The notes under the pieces were generated by a model, which saw nothing but the letters and a program-made list of their open reading frames with translations, was not told where the DNA came from and did no database searches. The position numbers and the translations under genes are program-made. Positions 8,828 to 16,757 of a stretch of DNA of 64,000 nt are shown here, in pieces. Origin of the DNA: Paenibacillus eucommiae (GTDB lineage: Bacteria > Bacillota > Bacilli > Paenibacillales > NBRC-103111); NCBI RefSeq assembly GCF_017874215.1, contig NZ_JAGGLB010000003.1:1-64000 (forward strand). The letters run 5' to 3'. The first letter of the stretch is position 1. Each line of letters begins with the position of its first letter.

Positions 8828-8896
8828 AAAGTATCATCCTTTCATATTTGGAAAGCGGTGAATAACGGGAAACGATGCCGAAGTTGAAACGATATC

Positions 8897-9046
8897 TCAA
8901 GAAGGGGGCCCCTTATCCTTTGGAACAAGATAACGACGAAACGGATCGACCCCTAATCTCCAGGTATGAGCCTGCTCAAACATAAACCGGCACTGTTTGA
9001 AATTTTCCGCGAAAAATGAATTCCATCCTAAGTAACTTAAGTTCAA
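8897..9046 (-). pseudogene. RsgA-like GTPase, N-terminal fragment
   Basis: TTG at 9046 with GGGG eight bases upstream opens NLSYLGWNSFFAENFKQCR, which resembles the start of RsgA/YjeQ-type ribosome-assembly GTPases (LxxLGWNxFFxxxF). A stretch with the EQAHTWRL pattern follows, then the match fades and the frame stops at 8897, far short of the OB, GTPase and zinc domains. It lies directly behind a leader ORF and a strong terminator. Inferred: remnant of a second, inducible RsgA-like gene. Identity is moderate because only about 35 residues are informative. Confidence 0.45.
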
Positions 9047-9095
9047 TACATATTCCCCCAAACCACTATTATTGCCTTGACCAACCCTTTTGTCC

Positions 9096-9131
9096 AAAAA
9101 AAATGACAGCCACTCCGTAAGTGGCTGTCAT
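9096..9131 (-). terminator. Strong intrinsic terminator before the RsgA-like fragment
   Basis: A perfect 12-bp stem (ATGACAGCCACT with AGTGGCTGTCAT, 5-base loop, 9103-9131) is followed on the minus strand by eight T. It lies between the leader ORF and the start at 9046, the position of an attenuator terminator. Confidence 0.8.
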
Positions 9132-9176
9132 AGACCGGCAAGAAAGCTTAAACGCTCCTTCTGCCTAAATATAAAA

Positions 9177-9207
9177 GCCCTGAGAGTGAATCCTACCCTC
9201 AGAGCCT
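9177..9207 (-). promoter_or_regulatory. Hairpin after leader ORF, attenuator element
   Basis: CTGAGAG and CCCTCAG arms around TGAATCCTA, starting 20 bases after the leader stop. It resembles the hairpin at 23541-23572 (shared AGCCCTGAG arm). Confidence 0.5.
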
Positions 9208-9227
9208 AGTGTATTCGTAAAAAATAA

Positions 9228-9275
9228 CTAAAAAGCAACATGAGGATAAGACGTATATTTTTTTGTTTTTTTCAT
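9228..9275 (-). CDS. Putative 15-residue leader peptide
   Basis: ATG at 9275 preceded by GAGGTGAGGACA, encoding MKKTKKYTSYPHVAF then TAG. The same start context and layout (leader, hairpin, terminator, gene) recur at 23594-23656. Its features fit a regulatory leader whose translation senses ribosome-targeting drugs or an amino-acid shortage. No experimental homologue can be named. Confidence 0.55.
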   Translation of the reverse strand: MKKTKKYTSYPHVAF

Positions 9276-9467
9276 TGTCCTCACCTCGTTACGATTTATT
9301 TTACTGCAACATAATTATAACATTAAGATTATCCACAATATAAGGAAAGATTAATTATAATTAACTCAAACCCTGAAATAAGTAAAAAAGATGCCCCCAT
9401 AGGATGAAAAAACAGGACACGATAATATGGTTTTATTAGTGTAAATTAATAAGTTCGGTTCAAACAA

Positions 9468-9497
9468 AAAAGTAAAGGATCAAATCGTTACTTTCTT
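9468..9497 (-). terminator. Weak terminator-like hairpin
   Basis: AAAGTAA and TTACTTT arms with an 11-base loop, followed by TTTTTTG on the minus strand. The 5' arm contains the stop of the 7-codon ORF at 9488-9511. Confidence 0.4.
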
Positions 9498-9511
9498 TGC
9501 TGTAATGACAC
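9488..9511 (-). CDS. Possible 7-residue mini-ORF
   Basis: AAAGGAGG lies five bases before a GTG that opens MSLQQRK then TAA, whose stop is in the arm of the following hairpin. An in-frame ATG at 9535 would give 15 residues but has no ribosome site. It may be another leader, or coincidence. Confidence 0.3.
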   Translation of the reverse strand: MSLQQRK

Positions 9512-9662
9512 ATGTACCTCCTTTGTCTCATTCATGATAATTCTCTTGCAGCGGTAAAGCACTTTTTCTAAGTAGAAGTTGTCCTATTTACTATACTATG
9601 TAATCTTGTAAAGGTAATTTATTCGCGTCAGGTTCCCCATAGTATGCTGATTCCTTGCAGGA

Positions 9663-10142
9663 CTAAAAGTTCTGTCTTATCCAAGAACGTAATTTTTCGG
9701 CATAGAAAGAGCGTTCCTCTGGATCGGATCTGTAACCCTTTGTAAGATAAAGTTGATCGTTTTCATATCTCGGATAAACATGAAGATGGTAATGCCACAC
9801 GTCTTGGTTGCCAGCAGGCTCATTATGTTGCCGTGTAGAAATCCCATCACAACCATACGTACTTTTCATCGCAAAAGCGACCTGCTGCGCTGCTCGATGT
9901 ATTTCAGCTGCATATTCCACGGGTAGATCATATATGTTCTCGAAGTGTAGATTTGGCACAACTAGTGCGTGTCCCTTATTGTTTGGCCACCACTTACCCG
10001 CCATAAAAGCTGTTACATAATCATTCTTATAAATAATATCTCTTTCTCTTGTTTCCTGAGTTGCCCCACTACCAGAAATAATTCTACAAAATGGACATTC
10101 ATATCCTTCAGGTTTATGTGTAAAAAGCATAGCTAACTTCAT
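9663..10142 (-). CDS. HIT-family nucleotide hydrolase/transferase
   Basis: A 159-residue protein with CPFC near residue 17 (part of a zinc site in Hint-type proteins), FMAGKWWPNNKGHALVVPNLH, and the catalytic histidine triad HYHLHVYPR near residue 120. The family hydrolyses or transfers AMP from phosphoramidates and dinucleotides; the substrate cannot be specified. ATG 10142 is favoured over the TTG at 10157, since GAAGGG lies just before it, although the spacing is short. Single gene. Confidence 0.88.
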   Translation of the reverse strand: MKLAMLFTHKPEGYECPFCRIISGSGATQETRERDIIYKNDYVTAFMAGKWWPNNKGHALVVPNLHFENIYDLPVEYAAEIHRAAQQVAFAMKSTYGCDGISTRQHNEPAGNQDVWHYHLHVYPRYENDQLYLTKGYRSDPEERSFYAEKLRSWIRQNF

Positions 10143-10597
10143 CAATCCCTTCGTCAATTAATTTAGAGTGGTCCAAAATATTCCATATATAATTTATTCA
10201 CTACTTTACCATAGGCATATTTTGTTGTATATAACTGCCATTTAGTTCGACGCGGTTGCAAGACGAAGCGCGGCGACCTTACTGAATTTATGTGGAATGA
10301 AAGCCTCCCTTGAATCGTCAAATACAAGGCGGTATTTGCTGCTCACACCACCTTCCGGACAGTACACATAAAAAAAACGATGCCATTTTTTTCTACCCTC
10401 CTCCCATCATAATTTTCCACAAAAAAAGGACATTTCCCTTCCTCCGAAACGGATGTCCACATATGATGTGTAGCACTATATGAAAATACAGTAGATTCGA
10501 TCTCAAAAAACTACTCCGTCGGACAGTCTCCTAGGTAGTGGCTTAAACGTGGATGTTAAGTATATAATGATAATTGATAAGGAGGTGCTGTATCTAA
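10143..10597. other. Gene-free stretch
   Basis: 455 bases without a credible gene. A weak hairpin at 10424-10460 (GGACAT with ATGTCC, T-run on the minus strand) may terminate a minus-strand transcript. A GC-richer patch near 10240-10280 has no recognisable origin. Confidence 0.5.
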
Positions 10598-10774
10598 ATG
10601 GAGTTTATAGAAACAGGACTAAAACTATTTGTGTATATAATAGTTATTTCACTTTTCTTTGCTTTGGTAGGGTTCCTAGTCCAAAAATATCTAATTGACT
10701 TCTTCCAAGGTTTTTCTAAAATAATAATAAAAATATTTAGTTCTATGAAAGAAATTTTTAGAAAAACGGGCTGA
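10598..10774 (+). CDS. Small single-span membrane protein, 58 residues
   Basis: ATG 10598 follows a perfect AAGGAGGTG (10579-10587) by 10 bases, and TATAAT lies at 10563-10568. The product has a short N terminus (MEFIETGLK), one strong membrane segment (FVYIIVISLFFALVGFLV), then an amphipathic, lysine-rich tail ending MKEIFRKTG. It is not assignable to a family. Size and shape fit small regulatory membrane proteins or type I toxin-like peptides, but no antitoxin RNA was identified. It ends exactly where the HD-domain pseudogene ends on the other strand. Confidence 0.7.
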   Translation: MEFIETGLKLFVYIIVISLFFALVGFLVQKYLIDFFQGFSKIIIKIFSSMKEIFRKTG

Positions 10775-11280
10775 TTACTCATCCCATGGGGAATGAAGGA
10801 CATGATGGCAAAAGTTGGGGCGCTTATATCCCGGAAGAAGCAGTTCGCACACGTCGGCGTTAATCGTTCCGTAGGTGGTTTCCGGTTTGTGTTTGAAGCC
10901 TTCCAAGAATGCATGTAAGATGTTGTGTTTGAACTTGTTGCGAGGAAAAGCCTCGATGACTTGCTGCCGCGCTTCTGCTGAAATGAAATCGAAGTTCTTC
11001 CCGACCACATCATAACCGACGCCAAAATTCATAAGCGCCGCTTCGGTTTCCTTATACTCGACGATTCCGATGCTTGTATGCAGGGCAACAGCATCCCATA
11101 CAAGCCGAATGGAATCTTCTGGGATGCCGCGACTTTTAAGAAAATCGCGGTAGCCGAAAACAGAAATACCCTGTTCGAGTGGTTCCACAGAAGGTCGTCG
11201 GCATGCTCACGCAATAATTCAGCAGTTTCAACGGCTAGTTTACTATCGGGAATCTTTATATCAGCAATTACATTCGTCAT
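10775..11280 (-). pseudogene. HD-domain (cyanamide hydratase-like) gene with internal deletion
   Basis: From ATG 11280 (GGGGGAAG upstream) the frame encodes TNVIADIKIPDSKLAVETAE and on to LLWNHSNRVFLF, the start of cyanamide-hydratase-type HD proteins. After about residue 40 homology continues in another frame (RDFLKSRGIPEDSIRLVWDAVALHT to CELLLPGYKRPNFC and HSPWDE, stop 10775). About 50 residues are missing between the blocks, including the metal-binding HD pair. Deletion plus frameshift; not functional. Confidence 0.85.
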
Positions 11281-11411
11281 CGACAACTTCCCCCTTATTC
11301 ATTCGTTAACATATTATAGGACTGGATTGTTGCGAGATCAATGTGCAAGTTTCTATTACAATGATAGATCAACTAAATGAAAGCTTGGAATGCCGCTCAA
11401 TCACGGCTATT

Positions 11412-11831
11412 TTATTCATATACCATAACCCAATATTTTTCTTCTGAATTACCTTCTTCAACAACTTTCTTCCAACCATTATTTTCATAGAATTTCATGG
11501 CCTTTTGATTTTCAGACACACACTTCAATCTTATTGGTTTATTCATTTTTTCTATGGAGGCAGTAACCAACTGACCACCAACACCCTTGCCTGAGAAATC
11601 AGGGCGAACAAATAAATTATGTATAAAATTATCTGGCAAGTAAAAAGAAGCAAATCCAAGAATTTCAGCATCTTCCTCTGCTAAAATTATATACTCTCCA
11701 ATAGTATGCTTATCAAAATCTTCTAAAGTCATTTCTTCTATATCCGCCCAATAAAAACTTTTACGACGTGATTCTAAGTATATACGTCTTAAAGCAGGGT
11801 AGTCTAATTCACTTGCTACTCTAATATTCAT
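11412..11831 (-). CDS. GNAT-family N-acetyltransferase
   Basis: 139 residues. The acetyl-CoA-binding loop is visible as VRPDFSGKGVGGQLV (about residues 78-92), preceded by FIHNLF and followed by LKCVSENQKAMKFYENNGWKK, the typical motif B. Likely acetylates a small amine; substrate unknown. Single gene with AT-rich flanks. Confidence 0.9.
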   Translation of the reverse strand: MNIRVASELDYPALRRIYLESRRKSFYWADIEEMTLEDFDKHTIGEYIILAEEDAEILGFASFYLPDNFIHNLFVRPDFSGKGVGGQLVTASIEKMNKPIRLKCVSENQKAMKFYENNGWKKVVEEGNSEEKYWVMVYE

Positions 11832-11931
11832 AGTTTTAATCTCACTTTCTTTACACAGATAAATAATAACGTAATGATATAGAATTATTCCATCTATATA
11901 TTTTCCGGTTAAAATTTAGGTTGCCTCCTTC

Positions 11932-11960
11932 CACTAAACTACCCGTTAGCTTTATGAATT
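11932..11960 (+). repeat. Intergenic repeat, left-end copy 4
   Basis: CTAAACTACCCGTTAGCTTT touches the stop codon of the minus-strand gene ending at 11959. Confidence 0.65.
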
Positions 11961-12345
11961 ATTTAGCGGAAAGGTCATCAATCGCTTGAACAGCTAGTTC
12001 CAACGCTTTAATTCTTCTTTCTAAAAGCGTTCTTTGGGGGCTACCAGCCTTTGACTTAACATAACTGTTTTCAATTGATGGAAATAAACCAGTAATAACA
12101 TTGCGAGCATCTGCTAAATCATCCTGGGTGTAGAGATGGGGTTTTTGATTCCAAACGTTTTCTAGCGTGGCTAAGCCGATATAAATAGCTGTGAGTCGTT
12201 TCTTTACTAGGCTAGTATTTGTTCCATTTTGAGTCATCTGGGACAAAGCATTCTCGAGTTTACTGATGGTCGATTGTAATGATATTATTGATTCCGTTTT
12301 ATCTAACTCTGTTGTGTGATTAATTACAATATCGTCTTTGTTCAC
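11959..12345 (-). CDS. Hypothetical helical protein, 128 residues
   Basis: GTG start at 12345 with GAGGAGG ten bases upstream. Predicted to be almost wholly alpha-helical (SIISLQSTISKLENALSQM; ERRIKALELAVQAIDDL), soluble, with no cysteines or catalytic motif. I do not recognise a family. Transcribed alone. Confidence 0.6.
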   Translation of the reverse strand: MNKDDIVINHTTELDKTESIISLQSTISKLENALSQMTQNGTNTSLVKKRLTAIYIGLATLENVWNQKPHLYTQDDLADARNVITGLFPSIENSYVKSKAGSPQRTLLERRIKALELAVQAIDDLSAK

Positions 12346-12472
12346 CGCTACGAATCCTCCTCTAACCCTACTTTTTTCACTTCGTAAACACTATACCACA
12401 TATTGGAATAGCCTACCCTTTCGTATTATGAGATTGACCAGAAATTCAAAGTTATAGTTTACCATCACCCGC

Positions 12473-12532
12473 ACCCTGAATGTCCGCCGCGAGCTCGTGT
12501 GGCGCGCCTGGACCGAGAAGGTATGCATTTAG
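12473..12532 (+). pseudogene. Tiny remnant of an SRPBCC/AHSA1-type protein
   Basis: TLNVRRELVWRAWTEK is readable on the plus strand and matches the hallmark RELVWRAWT segment near the N terminus of AHSA1/SRPBCC domain proteins. It is GC-rich compared with its surroundings and ends in TAG after 19 codons. Relic of an otherwise deleted gene. Confidence 0.45.
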
Positions 12533-12544
12533 AGAGAACAAGCT

Positions 12545-12576
12545 CCTTTATCTAAATTAGATAAGGAGCCTGTCGG
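12545..12576. terminator. Hairpin downstream of the carbohydrate operon
   Basis: AGCTCCTTTATCT and AGATAAGGAGCC form a long stem around AAATT. It lies about 25 bases past the stop of the alpha-galactosidase gene. The minus-strand U tract is weak; the plus strand has TTTTT slightly further on. Confidence 0.6.
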
Positions 12577-12601
12577 TTTTTCAGATATTATTTATTTACT
12601 G

Positions 12602-14014
12602 CTATTGTTTAAGCCGGAATAAGCCACCATTCGCTTTGATGAACCGGAGATCCCCATTATTCGGCTGCGGGATGTCATCCCATGTTTTATTCTCACCATT
12701 GAATTGTGGCAGCCATGGGCTTAGTGCCTCAAGCATTTCATCAACCATTTGCCAGACTTGCTCTGTTGAGCAGACGGCCGCCGTCAGCGGATCGTGCAAT
12801 ACGGCCTGCTTGAGCAACTCACGATTGCCGGTTAAGGCAGCTTCAACAGTCATTTCCTGAACGTTGATGCTAACTTTGCATGTGGCGGCACATGCAAGTG
12901 GGAGCTTGCCAACCGTCGTAGGATGGATACCGCTGCGATCAACATAACACGGGAGTTCTACTGTTGCTCCATTCGGCAGATTTGTAATATTCTCGCGATT
13001 CTCAATATTGAAGTGGCCCCGATATACCTTGCCTGTTTCCAGCGCCTCGATAATATAGGAGCCATGCTCCTCGGAACGCTCCCCTAGCGTAATGAACTCC
13101 AATTCACCGTTCATCCATTGTGGATATTGCTCTTTATAGATCTCATTGCGCTCCAGACAATACTCCAAATACGCACTGGTTCTACCGCCAATCCATTCGT
13201 CGTGATAGATCCACTTATCGATTTCGAGCGGGTTTTTACGGTACCAAGGCAAATATTCGCTCAGATGGCCGTTTGATTCTGTCGAATAGTAGCCAAACCG
13301 GCGCAGCACATCAATCCGGCAAGGCTCGGATTTGGATAAATGCGGATGCTTCTCAAAACCGTCCAACAAGTACGGAAGCATATCTTGTCCTTTGTGTGAT
13401 ACTTGAATAAACCAGGTTTGGTGATTGATTCCTGCACAGATGAAATCGACTTCATCCTCAGGCAGCCCAAGTACATCCGCAAGCTGTTGCTGGCTGTGCT
13501 GCACACCATGACATAAGCCAATGACAGGAATGCCGCCCGCTCTACGTAAGGCCCATGTATTAATTGCCATCGGGTTGCAATAGTTAAGCAAGAGAGCGCC
13601 GGGAGCCAGCTCGCGCATATCCTTGGCCAACTCCAGCAATACCGGGATAGTTCTCAGCCCGAAGAATATGCCTCCGGGTCCGAGCGTGTCTCCAATGCAT
13701 TGATCAACGCCATATTTTAACGGAATCTCGACATCATACCGATAAGCCTCGAGTCCACCGACACGGGCCGTGCACAATACGTAATCCGCATCTTTAACAG
13801 CTTCACGTTGATTCGTTGTGGGTAATATTGTAGCTGGAAGACCGTTTTTCTCGATCATCATCCGGCAGAGATTCGTGACCATATCCAGATTTTCCTGGTT
13901 AATATCCATGAAGCGGAATTCGGTGTCCCGAAATGCCTCCACGGCAAGAATATCCATTAACAATCTGCGTGTGAATCCGATACTTCCAGCACCTATCATC
14001 GCAATTTTCAACAC
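12602..14014 (-). CDS. melA: Alpha-galactosidase/alpha-glucosidase, glycoside hydrolase family 4
   Basis: A cytoplasmic NAD- and Mn-dependent glycosidase (family knowledge). Seen: Rossmann start KIAMIGAGSIGFTRR, ADYVLCTARVGG, DTLGPGGIFFGLRTIP, LNYCNPMAIN, GLCHGVQHS (metal-binding Cys and His) and CAGINHQTWF, all as in MelA-type GH4 enzymes. About 470 residues. GTG 14014 is chosen because AGAGGTG lies eight bases upstream; TTG 14011 is equally possible. Last gene of a four-gene operon; the gap to the oxidoreductase gene is 60 bases. The precise sugar is not certain. Confidence 0.88.
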   Translation of the reverse strand: MLKIAMIGAGSIGFTRRLLMDILAVEAFRDTEFRFMDINQENLDMVTNLCRMMIEKNGLPATILPTTNQREAVKDADYVLCTARVGGLEAYRYDVEIPLKYGVDQCIGDTLGPGGIFFGLRTIPVLLELAKDMRELAPGALLLNYCNPMAINTWALRRAGGIPVIGLCHGVQHSQQQLADVLGLPEDEVDFICAGINHQTWFIQVSHKGQDMLPYLLDGFEKHPHLSKSEPCRIDVLRRFGYYSTESNGHLSEYLPWYRKNPLEIDKWIYHDEWIGGRTSAYLEYCLERNEIYKEQYPQWMNGELEFITLGERSEEHGSYIIEALETGKVYRGHFNIENRENITNLPNGATVELPCYVDRSGIHPTTVGKLPLACAATCKVSINVQEMTVEAALTGNRELLKQAVLHDPLTAAVCSTEQVWQMVDEMLEALSPWLPQFNGENKTWDDIPQPNNGDLRFIKANGGLFRLKQ

Positions 14015-14074
14015 AAATAATGCACCTCTTTTCATTAAATGGACAATCAAGTTCGTGAAATCTTATCAATAAAC

Positions 14075-15124
14075 CTAAGCCAACTCCAAGCCTAATCCCC
14101 TTAAATCAGCAAACGTATTATTCTGCTCAGCTTCGTATAGTTTCCAAATCACCCTTAAACCCTGCAAGCTTCTAGGACCATCCGTGTCTGGTCTCGTTCC
14201 GTGGATGATACAATCCAAAAAGTGCTTGGTTTCATACAATGTCAGCTTTCCGGGTTCGATATCCATAAGAATTTCAGTTGTTGAACGATTCTCTAGATCA
14301 CCATGCTCCTCTTTGATATCCGAGTGCAGATACATCTTTCCTTCTCCTAAATGGATTTCGATCAGCCCTTTCGTACAATGAGCGTGGATACTGTAGCCGA
14401 GACGCGTACCACGTGCTCCCCATGTTCCAAAATGATACCCCATCACTCCATTCTCGAACTCCAGCACTACGTTGCTTGTTCCTTCTCTTTCCATCCAAGG
14501 TGTCCCGAAATTCGTCCCCAAATGGATCCCTTTGACTGGATTTCCCAGCATCCAAAGCATAAGATCAACGTAATGGCATCCATGGCTGAAAAACTGCCCT
14601 CCGCCTAATTGTCGGGCCGAAAGTCCCCAACTTCCTTCCGGAGGACGTGTATATTGCTCTGTCCATATAGATAGTTGGAAGATATCTCCGTGCGTTTTGT
14701 TATCGATCAACTCTTTCAATTTTATGATGACAGGCCAGAAACGTACAGGGTATGCGGTCATGAGCACCTTGCCCATCCGGTCTGCCATACTAATCAGTTC
14801 CATGCACTCCTCTTCCGTATTGCACATTGGCTTCTCCATCAATACATGCTTACCCGCTTCTAGGCAAGCCATTCCTACTTCAAAATGCAAATCATGTGGT
14901 ATAGCAATTAAAACAGCATCGACCTGATCCAAAAGGTCATGAAAATCCGTAACCGCCACCTGTACATTTAACATTTCAGCCATCTTCTGCGCCTGCTCTA
15001 GCACGATGTCACAAGTTGCTGTTACAGTCATCCATTCACTTAAGGCAAGTAATCCACTTGTATGCGAATTGCTGGCCATTCCACCGCAGCCAATTACACC
15101 TAATCTTATTTTTCTCACTGCCAT
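14075..15124 (-). CDS. Gfo/Idh/MocA-family oxidoreductase
   Basis: NAD(P)-dependent sugar or polyol dehydrogenase family. N-terminal Rossmann motif LGVIGCGGMA, then CDIVLEQAQKMAEM, a DAVLIAIPHDLHFEVGM segment and the hallmark GKHVLMEKPM (EKP, about residues 92-101). C-terminal alpha/beta domain with GGGQFFSHGCHYVDLMLWMLG. Start at ATG 15124, with GGGAGG just upstream, gives 349 residues. Follows the MlrC gene by 97 bases and precedes the GH4 gene. Probably oxidises a sugar in the same pathway. Confidence 0.92.
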   Translation of the reverse strand: MAVRKIRLGVIGCGGMASNSHTSGLLALSEWMTVTATCDIVLEQAQKMAEMLNVQVAVTDFHDLLDQVDAVLIAIPHDLHFEVGMACLEAGKHVLMEKPMCNTEEECMELISMADRMGKVLMTAYPVRFWPVIIKLKELIDNKTHGDIFQLSIWTEQYTRPPEGSWGLSARQLGGGQFFSHGCHYVDLMLWMLGNPVKGIHLGTNFGTPWMEREGTSNVVLEFENGVMGYHFGTWGARGTRLGYSIHAHCTKGLIEIHLGEGKMYLHSDIKEEHGDLENRSTTEILMDIEPGKLTLYETKHFLDCIIHGTRPDTDGPRSLQGLRVIWKLYEAEQNNTFADLRGLGLELA

Positions 15125-15221
15125 CGTCCTCCCATAGTCCATATCTAAATTCCGAATTTGATTTATTTATAAAAATTTGCACAATCGACTAATGCAGCAT
15201 CCAGTAATGACAGCAACTCTA

Positions 15222-16723
15222 TTATTCAACCTCATGTTGTTCTTTCCAATTCCAATCAAAATCATCGTAAGGATACATCGGCCTTTGAATGTGCTGAAAG
15301 GAAAGCGACTTCAAATTAGCGGTGCTTGCCCCCGGCGTATCCAGGATGTAGATTTCGTTGGAAATTTTCTCATATGACGAGCGGAATTGCGTAGCTGATT
15401 TCACAAGCACCAGATTATGCTCCAGCGGTTCCAGCCCTACACTGAGATACATTGCGGGATCTCCCGTGTGTACAGCGTTCTCCATTATGAGCAGTGAAAT
15501 TCGCCCAATCGCTACGACGGCGTTACAGCCCATATTCGCTTCCAGATTCTCGATAAAGCCACCCCCGTACCGGAATTTCCCATCGCCAATGAACGTGACG
15601 ACGACATCTATTTCCAGCGGCTCTCCCATGTCATAACTGATGCTGTGCCCTAACTTCAGGCGCACTGTATTGCCTATTCCTGCTGCTACAGCTAAGTTAG
15701 CCGCACGGGCATCCACCATCGAAATAAGAGCAGAATACATGGTTTCGGCACCCTGTTTAAGTAATTGCCGTAATACATAATTGCTGTCTCCCGGAGATCC
15801 CGCACCTGTACTATCCGCAGAATCCGAGATGATAATGGGTCCGGTAGACGGCCTTTTATTCAAAATATCCAGTATTTCCGGCACACTCAGCAGGTCAACT
15901 TCGAACTGCTCCCTCTTGTTCCAGAACAATTCTGCCAGCCTCTCCGCTTCGCTTTGTGCCTCTATCGCATTTTCGCCGACCGTAACGATCGAACATCCCA
16001 TTTCCTTTACATCTAACCAAGGCTGAACAGCAAACAGGGATGTATTAAATAAACCTAATCTTTGCTCCCCAGTTTCTGCCTCACTCCATAGCTCTGCCAT
16101 TGGTCCTTGGCAAGTCTGATGATTCTCTGCCTGGACAATCATGGGTATTTTCACAAAACCGATAAACGGATTGCGTTTCCCTCGCACAATATCGAATAAC
16201 AGGTTAGCCGCTTTGTATCCTGTCTCCAAGAAATCAATATGCGGGAATGTCCGGTAACCAATAATTCCGTTACACTCCTCACCATTTTCTTGGTAAGATT
16301 TGCATGCGAGTCCAAAGAAATTACGATCGGCGTCACAGGGCCAACCATCTCCCTCAGTTCGGATAAAATTTCCCCCGACGCATCATCCTCATCTTCGGCT
16401 ACCCATGCCCCGTGCATGGCAAACAATAATCCGTCGCATGGCAAATATCGTTGTACACGTTCATATAATTGGTTCTTGAGTTCATTTAACGAAGCACGGC
16501 TAATTTTGCCGGATGATACCGTTTGTGTGTAAACAGTTCCCAGCAGCTCTGCCCCCTGTTCATTGGCGGCTTTGTTGAATCCGCTTAATTCATTTATTTC
16601 CGTTTGCACGGCAAGCAGTTGCTCGTCAACCCTGTAATAGTTGCGACGGAAGTCTTCGATTGTGCTCGTTGCCTTGCTGAAAGTGTTGCTTTCCTGTATT
16701 ATCCCGCCTACAATGACTCTCAA
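15222..16723 (-). pseudogene. M81-family (MlrC-type) metallopeptidase-like gene with frameshift
   Basis: TTG 16723 with GGGGAG upstream starts LRVIVGGIIQESNTFSKATS; the first part runs to LDSHANLTKKMVRS. The next block, GYRTFPHIDFLETGYKAA, is in another frame, so one base is lost or gained near 16266-16275. The second part to 15222 contains DSADSTGAGSPGDSNYVLRQ, typical of MlrC. The complete gene would be about 500 residues, so only the frameshift separates it from an intact reading. The family hydrolyses cyclic or modified peptides, though most members are uncharacterised. A sequencing error cannot be excluded. Confidence 0.85.
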
Positions 16724-16757
16724 GAATAGGTATTCTCCCCTCAACTATTTCAACTAT

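Noticed and set aside
13081..13100. CCCTAGCGTAATGAACTC resembling the repeat core
   Set aside because: It lies inside the conserved coding sequence of the GH4 gene and matches only partly; treated as coincidence.
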